Notes under the pieces: model-generated
Told to the model about the DNA's origin: nothing
The model's input: the letters and a program-made list of their open reading frames with translations, nothing else
Databases searched by the model: none
Shown: positions 44,849 to 52,015 of the stretch, in pieces
Position numbering within the stretch: position 1 is the first letter of the stretch
Layout: each line of letters starts with the position of its first letter
Assembly: GCF_030651755.1 (NCBI RefSeq)
Contig: NZ_JAUSBZ010000044.1
Coordinates: 1 to 52,015 of the forward strand
DNA length: 52,015 nt
Direction: 5' to 3'
Source: Phenylobacterium sp.
GTDB taxonomy: Bacteria > Pseudomonadota > Alphaproteobacteria > Caulobacterales > Caulobacteraceae
Program-made: the position numbers and the translations under genes

Positions 44849-44966
44849 CAAGGCGTTCCTTCCACACTGCCACGGTTAAGGCGTTCGACCGCGGTGAGAT
44901 TGGCAAAGATCAATGCACGCTTCGAACGCGGGAAGCATCATCCCGACCTGTGGAAAAGGGAAGCAA

Positions 44967-45779
44967 ATGACCTGGGCAAGAATCATGGCGCCGCTGTCCG
45001 GCGGCGAGGGCGACCAAGTGGTGCTTGAGGCCGGGGCCCTGGTGGCCGGGGCCTTCGGGGCCGAACTGGCCGGAGTCTACACCCCGGCGGACGTGGCCGA
45101 TGTCATGCCCTGGATGGGCGAAGGCTTTATGGGTGGCGTCCAGGCGACGGCTCTGGAGTCCCTCAAGGAGGCCGCGGCGGTCGGTGAAAAAAAGGCCCGC
45201 GCCGCGGTGGCCGCGCTGGCCTATGACGCCAAGAGTTTCCTGGCCTTGCAGACCCCGGTCTGGGCCAATTTGTCGGCGGAAAGCCGGCTTTCGGATGTGG
45301 TGGTGTTCTCCGACGAGCCTGGCCGTGGTCGTGGGCCCCTGGCGGAGGCCTTCCAGGAGGTGCTGGCCGATGAGCAGCGTCCGGTGATCGTCGCCCGTCC
45401 TGGCCTGAAGGTGGGCGGCGTGGTCGCCATCGCCTGGGACGGCGGCAAGGAGGCGTCCCGGGCGGCCCGACAATCGACCCCGCTTCTACAGAAGGCGAGC
45501 AAGGTGGTGATCCTGACTGCGCCGCGGGCCACAACGCGCAGCCTCGATCCCGCCCGTCTGCAGGCCTATCTGGCCGCCCGTGGCGTGACCTCGGAATTCG
45601 AAATGTTGCCTGACTCCGGTGAGGCGGCCCCGATGCTGCTCTATGCCGCGCAAAAGGCTGGCGCAGACATCCTGGTCGCCGGCGCCTTCGGCCATCCCCG
45701 GCTGCAGGAGTTCATTTTCGGCGGAACCACCCGTTCGCTTCTCCAGGCGGACGCGCCTTCGCTTTTCCTGTCCCACTAG
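44967..45779 (+). CDS. tandem universal stress protein
   Basis: A 270-residue protein composed of two Usp-like halves. The first is degenerate (MTWARIMAPLSGGEGDQVVLEAGALVAGAFGAELAGVY). The second keeps the UspA ATP-binding pattern in ADILVAGAFGHPRLQEFIFGGTTRSLLQADAPSLFLSH. Start is ATG 44967 with AAGGGAAGC before it; the frame is open to 44913. The next gene lies 13 bp downstream. Likely stress survival role. Confidence 0.87.
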   Translation: MTWARIMAPLSGGEGDQVVLEAGALVAGAFGAELAGVYTPADVADVMPWMGEGFMGGVQATALESLKEAAAVGEKKARAAVAALAYDAKSFLALQTPVWANLSAESRLSDVVVFSDEPGRGRGPLAEAFQEVLADEQRPVIVARPGLKVGGVVAIAWDGGKEASRAARQSTPLLQKASKVVILTAPRATTRSLDPARLQAYLAARGVTSEFEMLPDSGEAAPMLLYAAQKAGADILVAGAFGHPRLQEFIFGGTTRSLLQADAPSLFLSH

Positions 45780-45792
45780 TACGAGGTCGATC

Positions 45793-46164
45793 ATGCCCCT
45801 TTCGCGCATCGTTATGCGGCTCGCCCGCAATCCCGGCACTGAATTCGCCGGGGGGGATGACCACCGCGGCTACGCCCTGACCGCCCCACTGACCGCCGAT
45901 GGCTATCTGGACGAGGCCGCCTATGCCGAAAAGCGGGCCGAATGCGTGGTGCGCCGTTTTGCGCCGGACGAGGCGCCCGCCGACGGCCGTCTGGCCCGGC
46001 GTGGCAGCCGCTGGTTCTTTGACTATGACGCCAGCGACACCGATGACGATGAACCCGTCCATCGTCTTGGAGAGCATCGTTTCGCCCTTGGCGAATACGT
46101 CACGGTCACAGACGAGGACGGGCGCCCCCTGACCTACAAGGTGATGGAAGTCGTCCCGGCCTGA
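45793..46164 (+). CDS. hypothetical acidic protein, 123 residues
   Basis: A small soluble protein: MPLSRIVMRLARNPGTEFAGGDDHRGYALTAPLTADGYLDE, EKRAECVVRRFAPDE, WFFDYDASDTDDDEPVHRLGEHRFALGEYVTVTDEDGRPLTYKV. I do not recognise a named domain; similar proteins occur in many alphaproteobacteria next to universal stress genes (recalled, not checked). It follows the universal stress gene by 13 bp with GAGG before the ATG, so the two are probably co-transcribed. A terminator lies at 46170. Confidence 0.72.
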   Translation: MPLSRIVMRLARNPGTEFAGGDDHRGYALTAPLTADGYLDEAAYAEKRAECVVRRFAPDEAPADGRLARRGSRWFFDYDASDTDDDEPVHRLGEHRFALGEYVTVTDEDGRPLTYKVMEVVPA

Positions 46165-46169
46165 CGGAG

Positions 46170-46194
46170 CGGCGGGGTCGTTCAGACCCCGCCG
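46170..46194. terminator. 10-bp hairpin between convergent genes
   Basis: CGGCGGGGTC (46170-46179) / GACCCCGCCG (46185-46194) with a 5-nt loop. It overlaps the stop of the convergent lipoprotein gene (46182) and ends the plus-strand transcript of the hypothetical gene. Confidence 0.65.
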
Positions 46195-47000
46195 TTCTCG
46201 CGGACCAGGGCCTTGATCTCGTCGAGCATGTCGCCGGTGTGCTTATCCCCGTGCCGCGATCCCTCGGTCGCCGAGACGATGGCCACCGTCAGGGGGCCTG
46301 TCTTGGGTCCGCCCGCTTCCAGGCCCACATAGCTCATGCCCTGGGGCTGGCGGCTGCTGGCCAGGATATAGGTGGCCCTGACGCCGCGCCGTTGGCGGGA
46401 GAGCGCTTCCCCGCGCAGCCTCACCTCCCGATAGATTCTGACCGTGGCGCCATCGTCCGAAGCATTGATGTTGACTGGGCCGATCTTGACCCTGGCGTCC
46501 GCCTCATTGGCGTCGATGCTCAGCCCAGGCAGCCGGATACTGACCGACTCGTCCCCCGCATCGACCTTCGCCCCCGGAATGTTGACCTGGACTCTCTCGC
46601 TCGGACCGGCGCTGCCGCCATTGGCGTCAGATTCGGCCTGGGCCACCGTCTTGGCGGCCAGGGCCGACACGTCGCTGTCGAGTGACCCGCTGGTCACGGC
46701 CGTCGCATGGTTACTGTCGGGGCCGGCGCCGGAAAGCAGGCCGCTGAGTTCGGCTTCCAGCCGGGCCAGGACGGCCTGAGGATCTCCCTCGACTGGCACT
46801 AGACGCAGGTCCACATCGGCGCCGTCTTTCGTGCGATAGCGGCAGGACTGACCATCCGCCGCAGCGCTGACACGGACCAGTTCACCCTTGGACTCAGGGC
46901 AATTCAGCCGCCCTGTGAGCGCCGCCGACTCCGGGCGTTCTGCGCAGCCCGCCAGGGCCACGAGGGCGCCTGCCGCGCCAGCCATCAAGAGGGTCTTCAT
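46182..47000 (-). CDS. lipoprotein of unknown function
   Basis: A 272-residue exported lipoprotein (lipobox LAGC, Cys19). The mature part is Ala/Gly/Asp/Ser-rich and contains repeating beta-type strands, e.g. VQVNIPGAKVDAGDESVSIRLPGLSIDANEADARVKIGPVNINAS, and a C-terminal SYVGLEAGGPKTGPLTVAIVSATEGS. No known family is recognisable. The upstream 13-bp hairpin partly masks its ribosome-binding site. The start is the ATG at 47000; an upstream in-frame ATG (47018) would lie inside the hairpin. Confidence 0.78.
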   Translation of the reverse strand: MKTLLMAGAAGALVALAGCAERPESAALTGRLNCPESKGELVRVSAAADGQSCRYRTKDGADVDLRLVPVEGDPQAVLARLEAELSGLLSGAGPDSNHATAVTSGSLDSDVSALAAKTVAQAESDANGGSAGPSERVQVNIPGAKVDAGDESVSIRLPGLSIDANEADARVKIGPVNINASDDGATVRIYREVRLRGEALSRQRRGVRATYILASSRQPQGMSYVGLEAGGPKTGPLTVAIVSATEGSRHGDKHTGDMLDEIKALVRENGGV

Positions 47001-47009
47001 GCAGAGGCT

Positions 47010-47041
47010 CCCGTTCACCGTCGTCAGTGACGGTGAACGGG
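47010..47041 (-). promoter_or_regulatory. 13-bp hairpin abutting the lipoprotein ribosome-binding site
   Basis: CCCGTTCACCGTC (47010-47022) and GACGGTGAACGGG (47029-47041) with a 6-nt loop are perfectly complementary. On the minus strand the arm nearest the gene ends in ACGGG and runs into AG just before the ATG at 47000, so the GGGAG of the ribosome-binding site is shared with the stem. It could gate translation or be a palindromic operator near the start. Confidence 0.6.
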
Positions 47042-47081
47042 CGCAACCACGAGGTCGAGTGAAATCGCGGTAAGCTCGGCC

Positions 47082-47951
<870 letters not shown>

Positions 47952-48099
47952 ATGAGCTCCCAATATGTGCGGGTTCAATGACGCCCGCATTCGAACAAAT
48001 GTTTCAACTGACGCCAACCTAAAGGGCGGCGCGGGACATTCAAGCGGCTTGAGCGTCTGGCGCGTCTTCGCCACGGCCGGTTGTCCGTCAGAGGCGATT

Positions 48100-49914
48100 T
48101 CAGGGCTGAGGGGTGCGTCGCAAGGCAGGACCATCGGCGTCCGCCAGAGCCTCCGCCATCTGGGTCAACATCGGTCCCCAGTCCCCCAAGGCCTTTGCCG
48201 TGAAGACCCGCATCTGAGGGTACCAGGGATAGTGGTCGCTTCCGAGGCGCGGCCAGGCGCCAGGCGCCGAGGCGATCCAGGCGCTCGCGCCGCAGGCCCC
48301 GGCCAGATTCACCGTGGCGTTGGGAAAGCCGATCACCAGGTCCAGAGCGCAGGTGAGGGCGGCGATCTCGTCCAGGTCCTGTTTCAGGTCGATGCCGGGC
48401 GGAGTCCAGATGCTGACGCCCATGTCCCGTTGGGCGTGGGCGAGTTCGGCGGCGCAGTCGCCATACTGAAGATTGACGAAGGTCGTCCCCGGGACGGCCA
48501 GGACGTCTCGCCAGGCCTCGAAGGCCGAGAAGTAGCGACGCCGTGCGCCGGTCATCAGTCCGCTTTTCCACAGGAGGCCGACCTTCAGCCCGGCCGGCGC
48601 CTGGTCAAGGACGTCGCGCCAGTGGGCGACCCTCTGCGGATCAGGTCGCAAATAGCCCGCCTTGTGGGGAAACGAGGCGAGGGATGGCCGAAAGCGGCGC
48701 AAGAGTGAGCCCAGGGGCGCCCAGATTTCCGGCGGATCCTCGTCGGTCACGAAGGGGGCCACCCGCACCGAGCGCCCGGCGACGGCATAGGTGGCGTGCG
48801 CCCCCACCACCGCCTGCGGAAAGCTCCGCTGAAAGAGGGGAACAAGGCGCGTCTCCACGGCCAGGAACAGGCGCCCTTTCGGCCCCAGGGCCTCCAGGAC
48901 ATCAGGGATGAGATTGGCGAACATCACCTCATCGCCCAGGCCCTGCTCGCCGAAAATCAGCAGCGAGCGTCCCGCGAGTTCGGTGTCCGGCGTCCAGGGC
49001 CGCCCGAGCGCCTGGAAATGTGTGCAGTCGGAGAACTGGGGGTGGAGTCGGGCCTCATAGTCTTCCCAGCCTTCCGCGATCTGTCCGAGCTCCATCAGGA
49101 TGGTGGCCCGCGACAGCCGCATCATCAGCTGCTCGTCCTGAGCCACAGCTCCGGCGAGGGCGACATCGCAGTCCGCGAGGGCCGCCTCCGCCTCCCCAAG
49201 GGAGAGGCGGACATTGGCCCGGTTGTACTGCGCCTTGGGAAAGTGCGGCTGCAGCCGCAGGGCCTCGTCAAAGAAGGTGTGCGCCGCCTCAAGCTCGCCC
49301 TGCTCGGTGACGATGGTGCCCAGGGTGTTCCAGGGCATGGCCGCGGTGGGATTGGCCTCGATGGCCGGCCGCAGGATTTCGATGGCTTCCTCGGCCCGGT
49401 CCTGGTCGCGAATGGCGCAGGCCAGGTTGTTGGCGCCCTCAGGATGGTTGGGCTTGGCGGCTAGGAAGTGCCGAAACAGCTTCTCCGCCTCAGCCTTCAT
49501 GCCCATCCGGAAGGCCAGACGTCCCAGGTCATTGGCCACGTCGGCCTGATTGGGCAACAGGGCCAGGGCCGATTCGTAGCAGGTGATGGAGGAGACGAAA
49601 TCACCGGCCCGCTCCCGCGAAATGGCCAGGAGATACCAGGCAAAGCCGTTGCGTTCGTCCTGTTCCAGGGCCTGGATGGCCAGCCGTCCGCCGGTCTCAT
49701 GGTCTTCGGCCTCCAGGGCGGCGACGGCGCGCCGGAGGATGGGGGCGACCGAGAGGGCCCGAAGTTCACTGATTCCAGCATTGAGCCGCTGCAAGGCGTC
49801 GTGAGTTCCCGCCGCGCCCATGGCGTCTGCGGCTCGCCCGAGATGGGCCGGGCCGGGCTGGGCGGCGGCGAGGGCGATGGCCGATGTTTCGCCGGTGCGG
49901 GTGGGTCGCGTCAT
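48100..49914 (-). CDS. flbA: TPR/glycosyltransferase-like protein, FlbA
   Basis: A 604-residue protein. N-terminal TPR array (about 60-290: GFAWYLLAISRERAGDFVSSITCYESALALLPNQ, VANDLGRLAFRMGMKAEAEKLFRHFLAAKPNHPEG and further repeats). The C-terminal half resembles GT-B/OGT-like glycosyltransferases: LLIFGEQGLGDEVMFANLIPDV, VGLLWKSG, DLVIGFPNATVNLAGACGASAWIASAP. In Caulobacter, flbA lies next to flbT and flaF and is required for normal flagellin and motility; I infer orthology from context and architecture. Whether it glycosylates flagellin is unproven. It runs divergently from flbT. Confidence 0.8.
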   Translation of the reverse strand: MTRPTRTGETSAIALAAAQPGPAHLGRAADAMGAAGTHDALQRLNAGISELRALSVAPILRRAVAALEAEDHETGGRLAIQALEQDERNGFAWYLLAISRERAGDFVSSITCYESALALLPNQADVANDLGRLAFRMGMKAEAEKLFRHFLAAKPNHPEGANNLACAIRDQDRAEEAIEILRPAIEANPTAAMPWNTLGTIVTEQGELEAAHTFFDEALRLQPHFPKAQYNRANVRLSLGEAEAALADCDVALAGAVAQDEQLMMRLSRATILMELGQIAEGWEDYEARLHPQFSDCTHFQALGRPWTPDTELAGRSLLIFGEQGLGDEVMFANLIPDVLEALGPKGRLFLAVETRLVPLFQRSFPQAVVGAHATYAVAGRSVRVAPFVTDEDPPEIWAPLGSLLRRFRPSLASFPHKAGYLRPDPQRVAHWRDVLDQAPAGLKVGLLWKSGLMTGARRRYFSAFEAWRDVLAVPGTTFVNLQYGDCAAELAHAQRDMGVSIWTPPGIDLKQDLDEIAALTCALDLVIGFPNATVNLAGACGASAWIASAPGAWPRLGSDHYPWYPQMRVFTAKALGDWGPMLTQMAEALADADGPALRRTPQP

Positions 49915-50110
49915 CCCGATTCCATTTCCTGGGTGAACACGGCGATGGTTCGCGCCATTATGGTTACTCCTTGCTTAAGCGCGGCCTTCCGTCGCAGGGC
50001 CAGCAAGGGCTCGTTAATAGTCCCCGCCTAGCTTGGGCTTGTCCGCTGCGCTGCTCGAGTGCGGTCCAGCAGGCTCAACGCGGCCGGGGCGCGTAATTGG
50101 GGGTCGAGCA

Positions 50111-50536
50111 TTGCCGCTCAAGCTATCGCTGAAACCAGGCGAAAAGTTCGTTCTGAATGGCGCCGTCGTTCAGAACGGCGACCGCCGTGGAACCCTGGTG
50201 CTCCAGAACAAGGCTTCGGTCCTTCGCGAGAAGGACATCATGCAGCAGGATGAGGTGACGACGCCGGCGCGGCGCGTCTACTTCCCAGTCATGATGATGT
50301 ACCTCGATGAGGCTGGCGCTGAGCGCTACTACGACGAATTTGTACGACGGCTTTCGGAATTCATGAGCGCGGTTCGTAATCCCGCGATCCTTGCCGACTG
50401 CGTCTCCATATCTAAGCACGCCATGACGCGCGAATACTATAAAGCGCTCATGCTGTGCCGGAAGCTCATCGACTACGAGGACGAGGTGTTCGGTAATGTC
50501 CCTACGAGCCTACCAGCAGGCGGCGCAGAGAGCTGA
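50111..50536 (+). CDS. flbT: flagellar biosynthesis repressor FlbT
   Basis: A 141-residue protein with the FlbT start [26 protein letters not shown] and [13 protein letters not shown], the complete family pattern through [26 protein letters not shown]. FlbT binds the 5' leader of flagellin mRNA and destabilises it. No ATG fits: similarity begins with a TTG codon at 50111, preceded by GGGGGTCGAG. Its end overlaps the flaF start by 41 bp. Confidence 0.93.
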   Translation: MPLKLSLKPGEKFVLNGAVVQNGDRRGTLVLQNKASVLREKDIMQQDEVTTPARRVYFPVMMMYLDEAGAERYYDEFVRRLSEFMSAVRNPAILADCVSISKHAMTREYYKALMLCRKLIDYEDEVFGNVPTSLPAGGAES

Positions 50537-50861
50537 GTCACCCCGTGAGGCGGAGTATCGCCTCTTCGCCCAGGTGACTCGCGCCCTCATTGAAGCCTCC
50601 AAGGCCGATCCCCTGGATTTCGGCACGCGCGCCGACGCCCTCGATTGGAACCGTCGGCTGTGGATCGCCTTGGGAGATGATTGCGCCCACGTCGATAATA
50701 ATTTGCCGGAGTCGCTGAGGGCGCAGATCATCTCGCTCAGCATCTGGGTTCAGAAGCACACCAGCGTGGTCATCCGTCGCGAGGACGACTTCGAGGCTCT
50801 GATCGACGTCAATCGGATCATCATGCAGGGGTTGTCCCCCTCGGCGGCCGAGGCCGCCTGA
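50496..50861 (+). CDS. flaF: flagellar biosynthesis regulator FlaF
   Basis: A 121-residue protein typical of Fla[73 protein letters not shown] and [12 protein letters not shown]. FlaF is required for flagellin synthesis and opposes FlbT post-transcriptionally. The start overlaps flbT by 41 bp. A strong terminator follows at 50890. Confidence 0.95.
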   Translation: MSLRAYQQAAQRAESPREAEYRLFAQVTRALIEASKADPLDFGTRADALDWNRRLWIALGDDCAHVDNNLPESLRAQIISLSIWVQKHTSVVIRREDDFEALIDVNRIIMQGLSPSAAEAA

Positions 50862-50889
50862 GGCCCAAGGCGCCCCAAGAATCTCACCC

Positions 50890-50918
50890 AAAGGCCCGGC
50901 CCTTCGCCGGGCCTTTTT
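50890..50918 (+). terminator. Rho-independent terminator after flaF
   Basis: AAAGGCCCGGC (50890-50900) / GCCGGGCCTTT (50906-50916) with a 5-nt loop, followed by more T. It separates flbT-flaF from the flagellin gene. Confidence 0.9.
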
Positions 50919-50929
50919 CTTTACCCGCA

Positions 50930-50979
50930 GTTCCTGCCGACCCGGCAGGTTTGACTCGGCCGTTCCTGCCGGGCCCGGC
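50930..50979 (+). promoter_or_regulatory. paired repeats, likely enhancer (FlbD/ftr-type) of the flagellin gene
   Basis: GTTCCTGCCGACCCGGC (50930-50946) and GTTCCTGCCGGGCCCGGC (50962-50979) are near-identical, and the first is extended into a palindrome CCTGCCG/CGGCAGG. They lie 75-124 bp upstream of the sigma-54 -24 box, where FlbD-type enhancers sit in Caulobacter flagellar promoters. Confidence 0.55.
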
Positions 50980-51053
50980 GCGGCCATGGTTTCCGCGCTC
51001 TGAAAAATACAGGTAAATCAGCCGTTTACCCTGGCGCGGCTTGGGGCGCCGAC

Positions 51054-51068
51054 TGGCCTGAGCATTGC
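51054..51068 (+). promoter_or_regulatory. sigma-54 (-24/-12) promoter of the flagellin gene
   Basis: TGGCCTGAGCATTGC has the invariant GG and GC separated by 10 bp and matches the TGGC-N7-TTGC core of sigma-54 promoters. Transcription would start near 51080, giving a leader of about 65 nt, where FlbT could act. The position before a Caulobacter-type flagellin supports it. Confidence 0.8.
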
Positions 51069-51144
51069 GATGCGTTCTGGGAGCCAAGAACGGCTCGCCG
51101 GTGAAAAATCGCCGGGTACCCGACCAGAACGGAAGGACAAGATC

Positions 51145-51978
51145 ATGGCCATGAATTCGGTCAACACCAATGTCGGCGCTATGGTGGCGCTGCAAAACCT
51201 CAACAAGACGAACACGGACCTCAACACCACCCAGGGCCGGATCAACACCGGCCTGAAAGTCGCCAGCGCCAAGGACAATGGGGCCATCTGGGCCATCGCC
51301 CAGAACCAGCGTTCGAATTCCGGCGCGCTGAACGCGGTCAAGGAATCCCTCTCGCGGTCGATCTCGACTGTGGATGTGGCCTTGTCGGCGGGGGAGAGCG
51401 TCTCTGATCTGCTCCTGCAGATGAAAGAGAAGTCCCTTGCGGCTTCCGACACCACCCTGGACGCGGCCAGCCGCACGGCTCTGAACGATGACTTCAAGGC
51501 CCTGCGCGACCAGATCACCAAGGTGGTGACTAACGCCACGTTCAACGGCGCCAACATGATCACGGCCACCACGCCGACCACGGTTGCGGCTCTCGCGAGC
51601 GCTGACGGGGTGAACAAGATCACTGTGGCGTCCCAGAGCCTGGCGCTTGGCGGCGCCAATGTGACGATTGCGGCGACGGCCTCCATCGGGACGCAGACCA
51701 CGGCGGCGGCGATGATCGCTACGATCAACACGTCGATCGCCAACGTGTCTTCGGCCCTGTCCAAGCTCGGCACCGGTTCCAAGGCGCTGAGCTCGCACCT
51801 GGAGTTCGTCGGCAAGCTGCAAGACTCCATCGACGCCGGGGTGGGCAACCTGGTCGACGCCGACCTGGCGAAGGAGAGCGCCAAGCTTCAGTCGCTGCAG
51901 ACAAAGCAGCAGCTGGGTATTCAGGCCCTGTCCATCGCCAATCAGTCGTCGGGCTCGATCCTGTCGCTGTTCCGTTAA
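51145..51978 (+). CDS. flagellin (FljK type)
   Basis: A 277-residue flagellar filament protein. Conserved N-terminal D0/D1 helix [27 protein letters not shown]...[27 protein letters not shown], a short variable centre of Ala/Thr-rich sequence (about 150-210), and the conserved C-terminus [48 protein letters not shown]. Caulobacter-type short flagellin, secreted by the flagellar export apparatus. Start ATG 51145 fits the family; GGAAGGACA precedes it. The gene ends shortly before the window edge. Confidence 0.97.
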   Translation: MAMNSVNTNVGAMVALQNLNKTNTDLNTTQGRINTGLKVASAKDNGAIWAIAQNQRSNSGALNAVKESLSRSISTVDVALSAGESVSDLLLQMKEKSLAASDTTLDAASRTALNDDFKALRDQITKVVTNATFNGANMITATTPTTVAALASADGVNKITVASQSLALGGANVTIAATASIGTQTTAAAMIATINTSIANVSSALSKLGTGSKALSSHLEFVGKLQDSIDAGVGNLVDADLAKESAKLQSLQTKQQLGIQALSIANQSSGSILSLFR

Positions 51979-52015
51979 CGTCTTGAGGCCGGGCGGCGCG
52001 CGTTGCGCCGCCCGG

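Noticed and set aside
49970-50020. CtrA-type box (TTAA-N7-TTAA) between flbA and flbT
   Set aside because: TTAA-like half sites exist but not at the 7-bp spacing.
51031-51046. TGGCGCGGCTTGGGGC as the flagellin sigma-54 promoter
   Set aside because: GG to GC spacing is 11; the site at 51054-51068 has the correct 10 bp.

Overview
The window is high-GC chromosomal DNA from an alphaproteobacterium of the order Caulobacterales, most likely Caulobacteraceae (Caulobacter, Phenylobacterium or a close relative). The strongest markers are a PopZ polar-organising protein, the FlbT/FlaF/FlbA flagellar regulators next to a Caulobacter-type flagellin, and the order pcm-tolC-popZ-valS, which I recall from Caulobacter. 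Coding density is high. I see no insertion sequence, prophage, integrase, CRISPR array or rRNA operon, so this looks like a core-genome segment and not an island. The genus call is inference, because no 16S gene is present.

Region by region. 1-2.6 kb: the 3' end of an unrecognised gene, a VTT/TVP38-type membrane protein, a GreA/GreB-family factor behind a hairpin, a small secreted protein, a PhnA-domain protein and a 97-residue unknown behind a palindrome. 2.6-6.7 kb: three oxidoreductases (iron-type alcohol dehydrogenase, CurA-like NADP-dependent reductase, zinc-type dehydrogenase homologue) around a divergent TetR regulator with a nested palindromic operator. 6.7-12.8 kb: tRNA-Cys, pcm, tolC, popZ, valS. 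12.8-20.8 kb: a GAF-PAS-kinase-receiver hybrid, acyl-CoA synthetase plus tlyA, a glycine-zipper protein, a TrmA/RlmD-type RNA methyltransferase and a PA0069-type radical SAM protein. 20.9-25.5 kb: universal stress protein, CorA transporter, a degenerate glycosyltransferase, a soluble lytic transglycosylase and a type-4-like uracil-DNA glycosylase.

25.6-30 kb: ETF-ubiquinone oxidoreductase, a TPR lipoprotein and ispE. 30-32 kb: the nitrogen pair glnK-amtB. 32.2-33.6 kb: a fasciclin-domain secreted protein and a second secreted protein that share a C-terminal tail. 33.7-39.3 kb: glyQ-glyS-ppdK, packed with 3-nt spacing and a 4-nt overlap. 39.4-42.7 kb: a FabH-type synthase, an outer-membrane barrel, a small membrane protein and a sterol-desaturase-family enzyme. 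42.7-44.85 kb: an HD hydrolase, a CX5R phosphatase and a NrtR-like NUDIX regulator in one minus-strand operon. 45-48 kb: stress protein plus partner, a lipoprotein behind a 13-bp hairpin, and a MoxR ATPase. 48.1-52 kb: flbA facing away from flbT-flaF and a flagellin with a good sigma-54 promoter.

No obvious new defence, secretion or biosynthetic system stands out. The less ordinary signals are the shared C-terminal tail of two unrelated secreted proteins (32.2-33.6 kb), the HD/phosphatase/dead-NUDIX operon, several strong uncatalogued palindromes in intergenic DNA, a uracil-DNA glycosylase that keeps only two of the usual four cluster cysteines, and a glycosyltransferase fold without its DxD motif.
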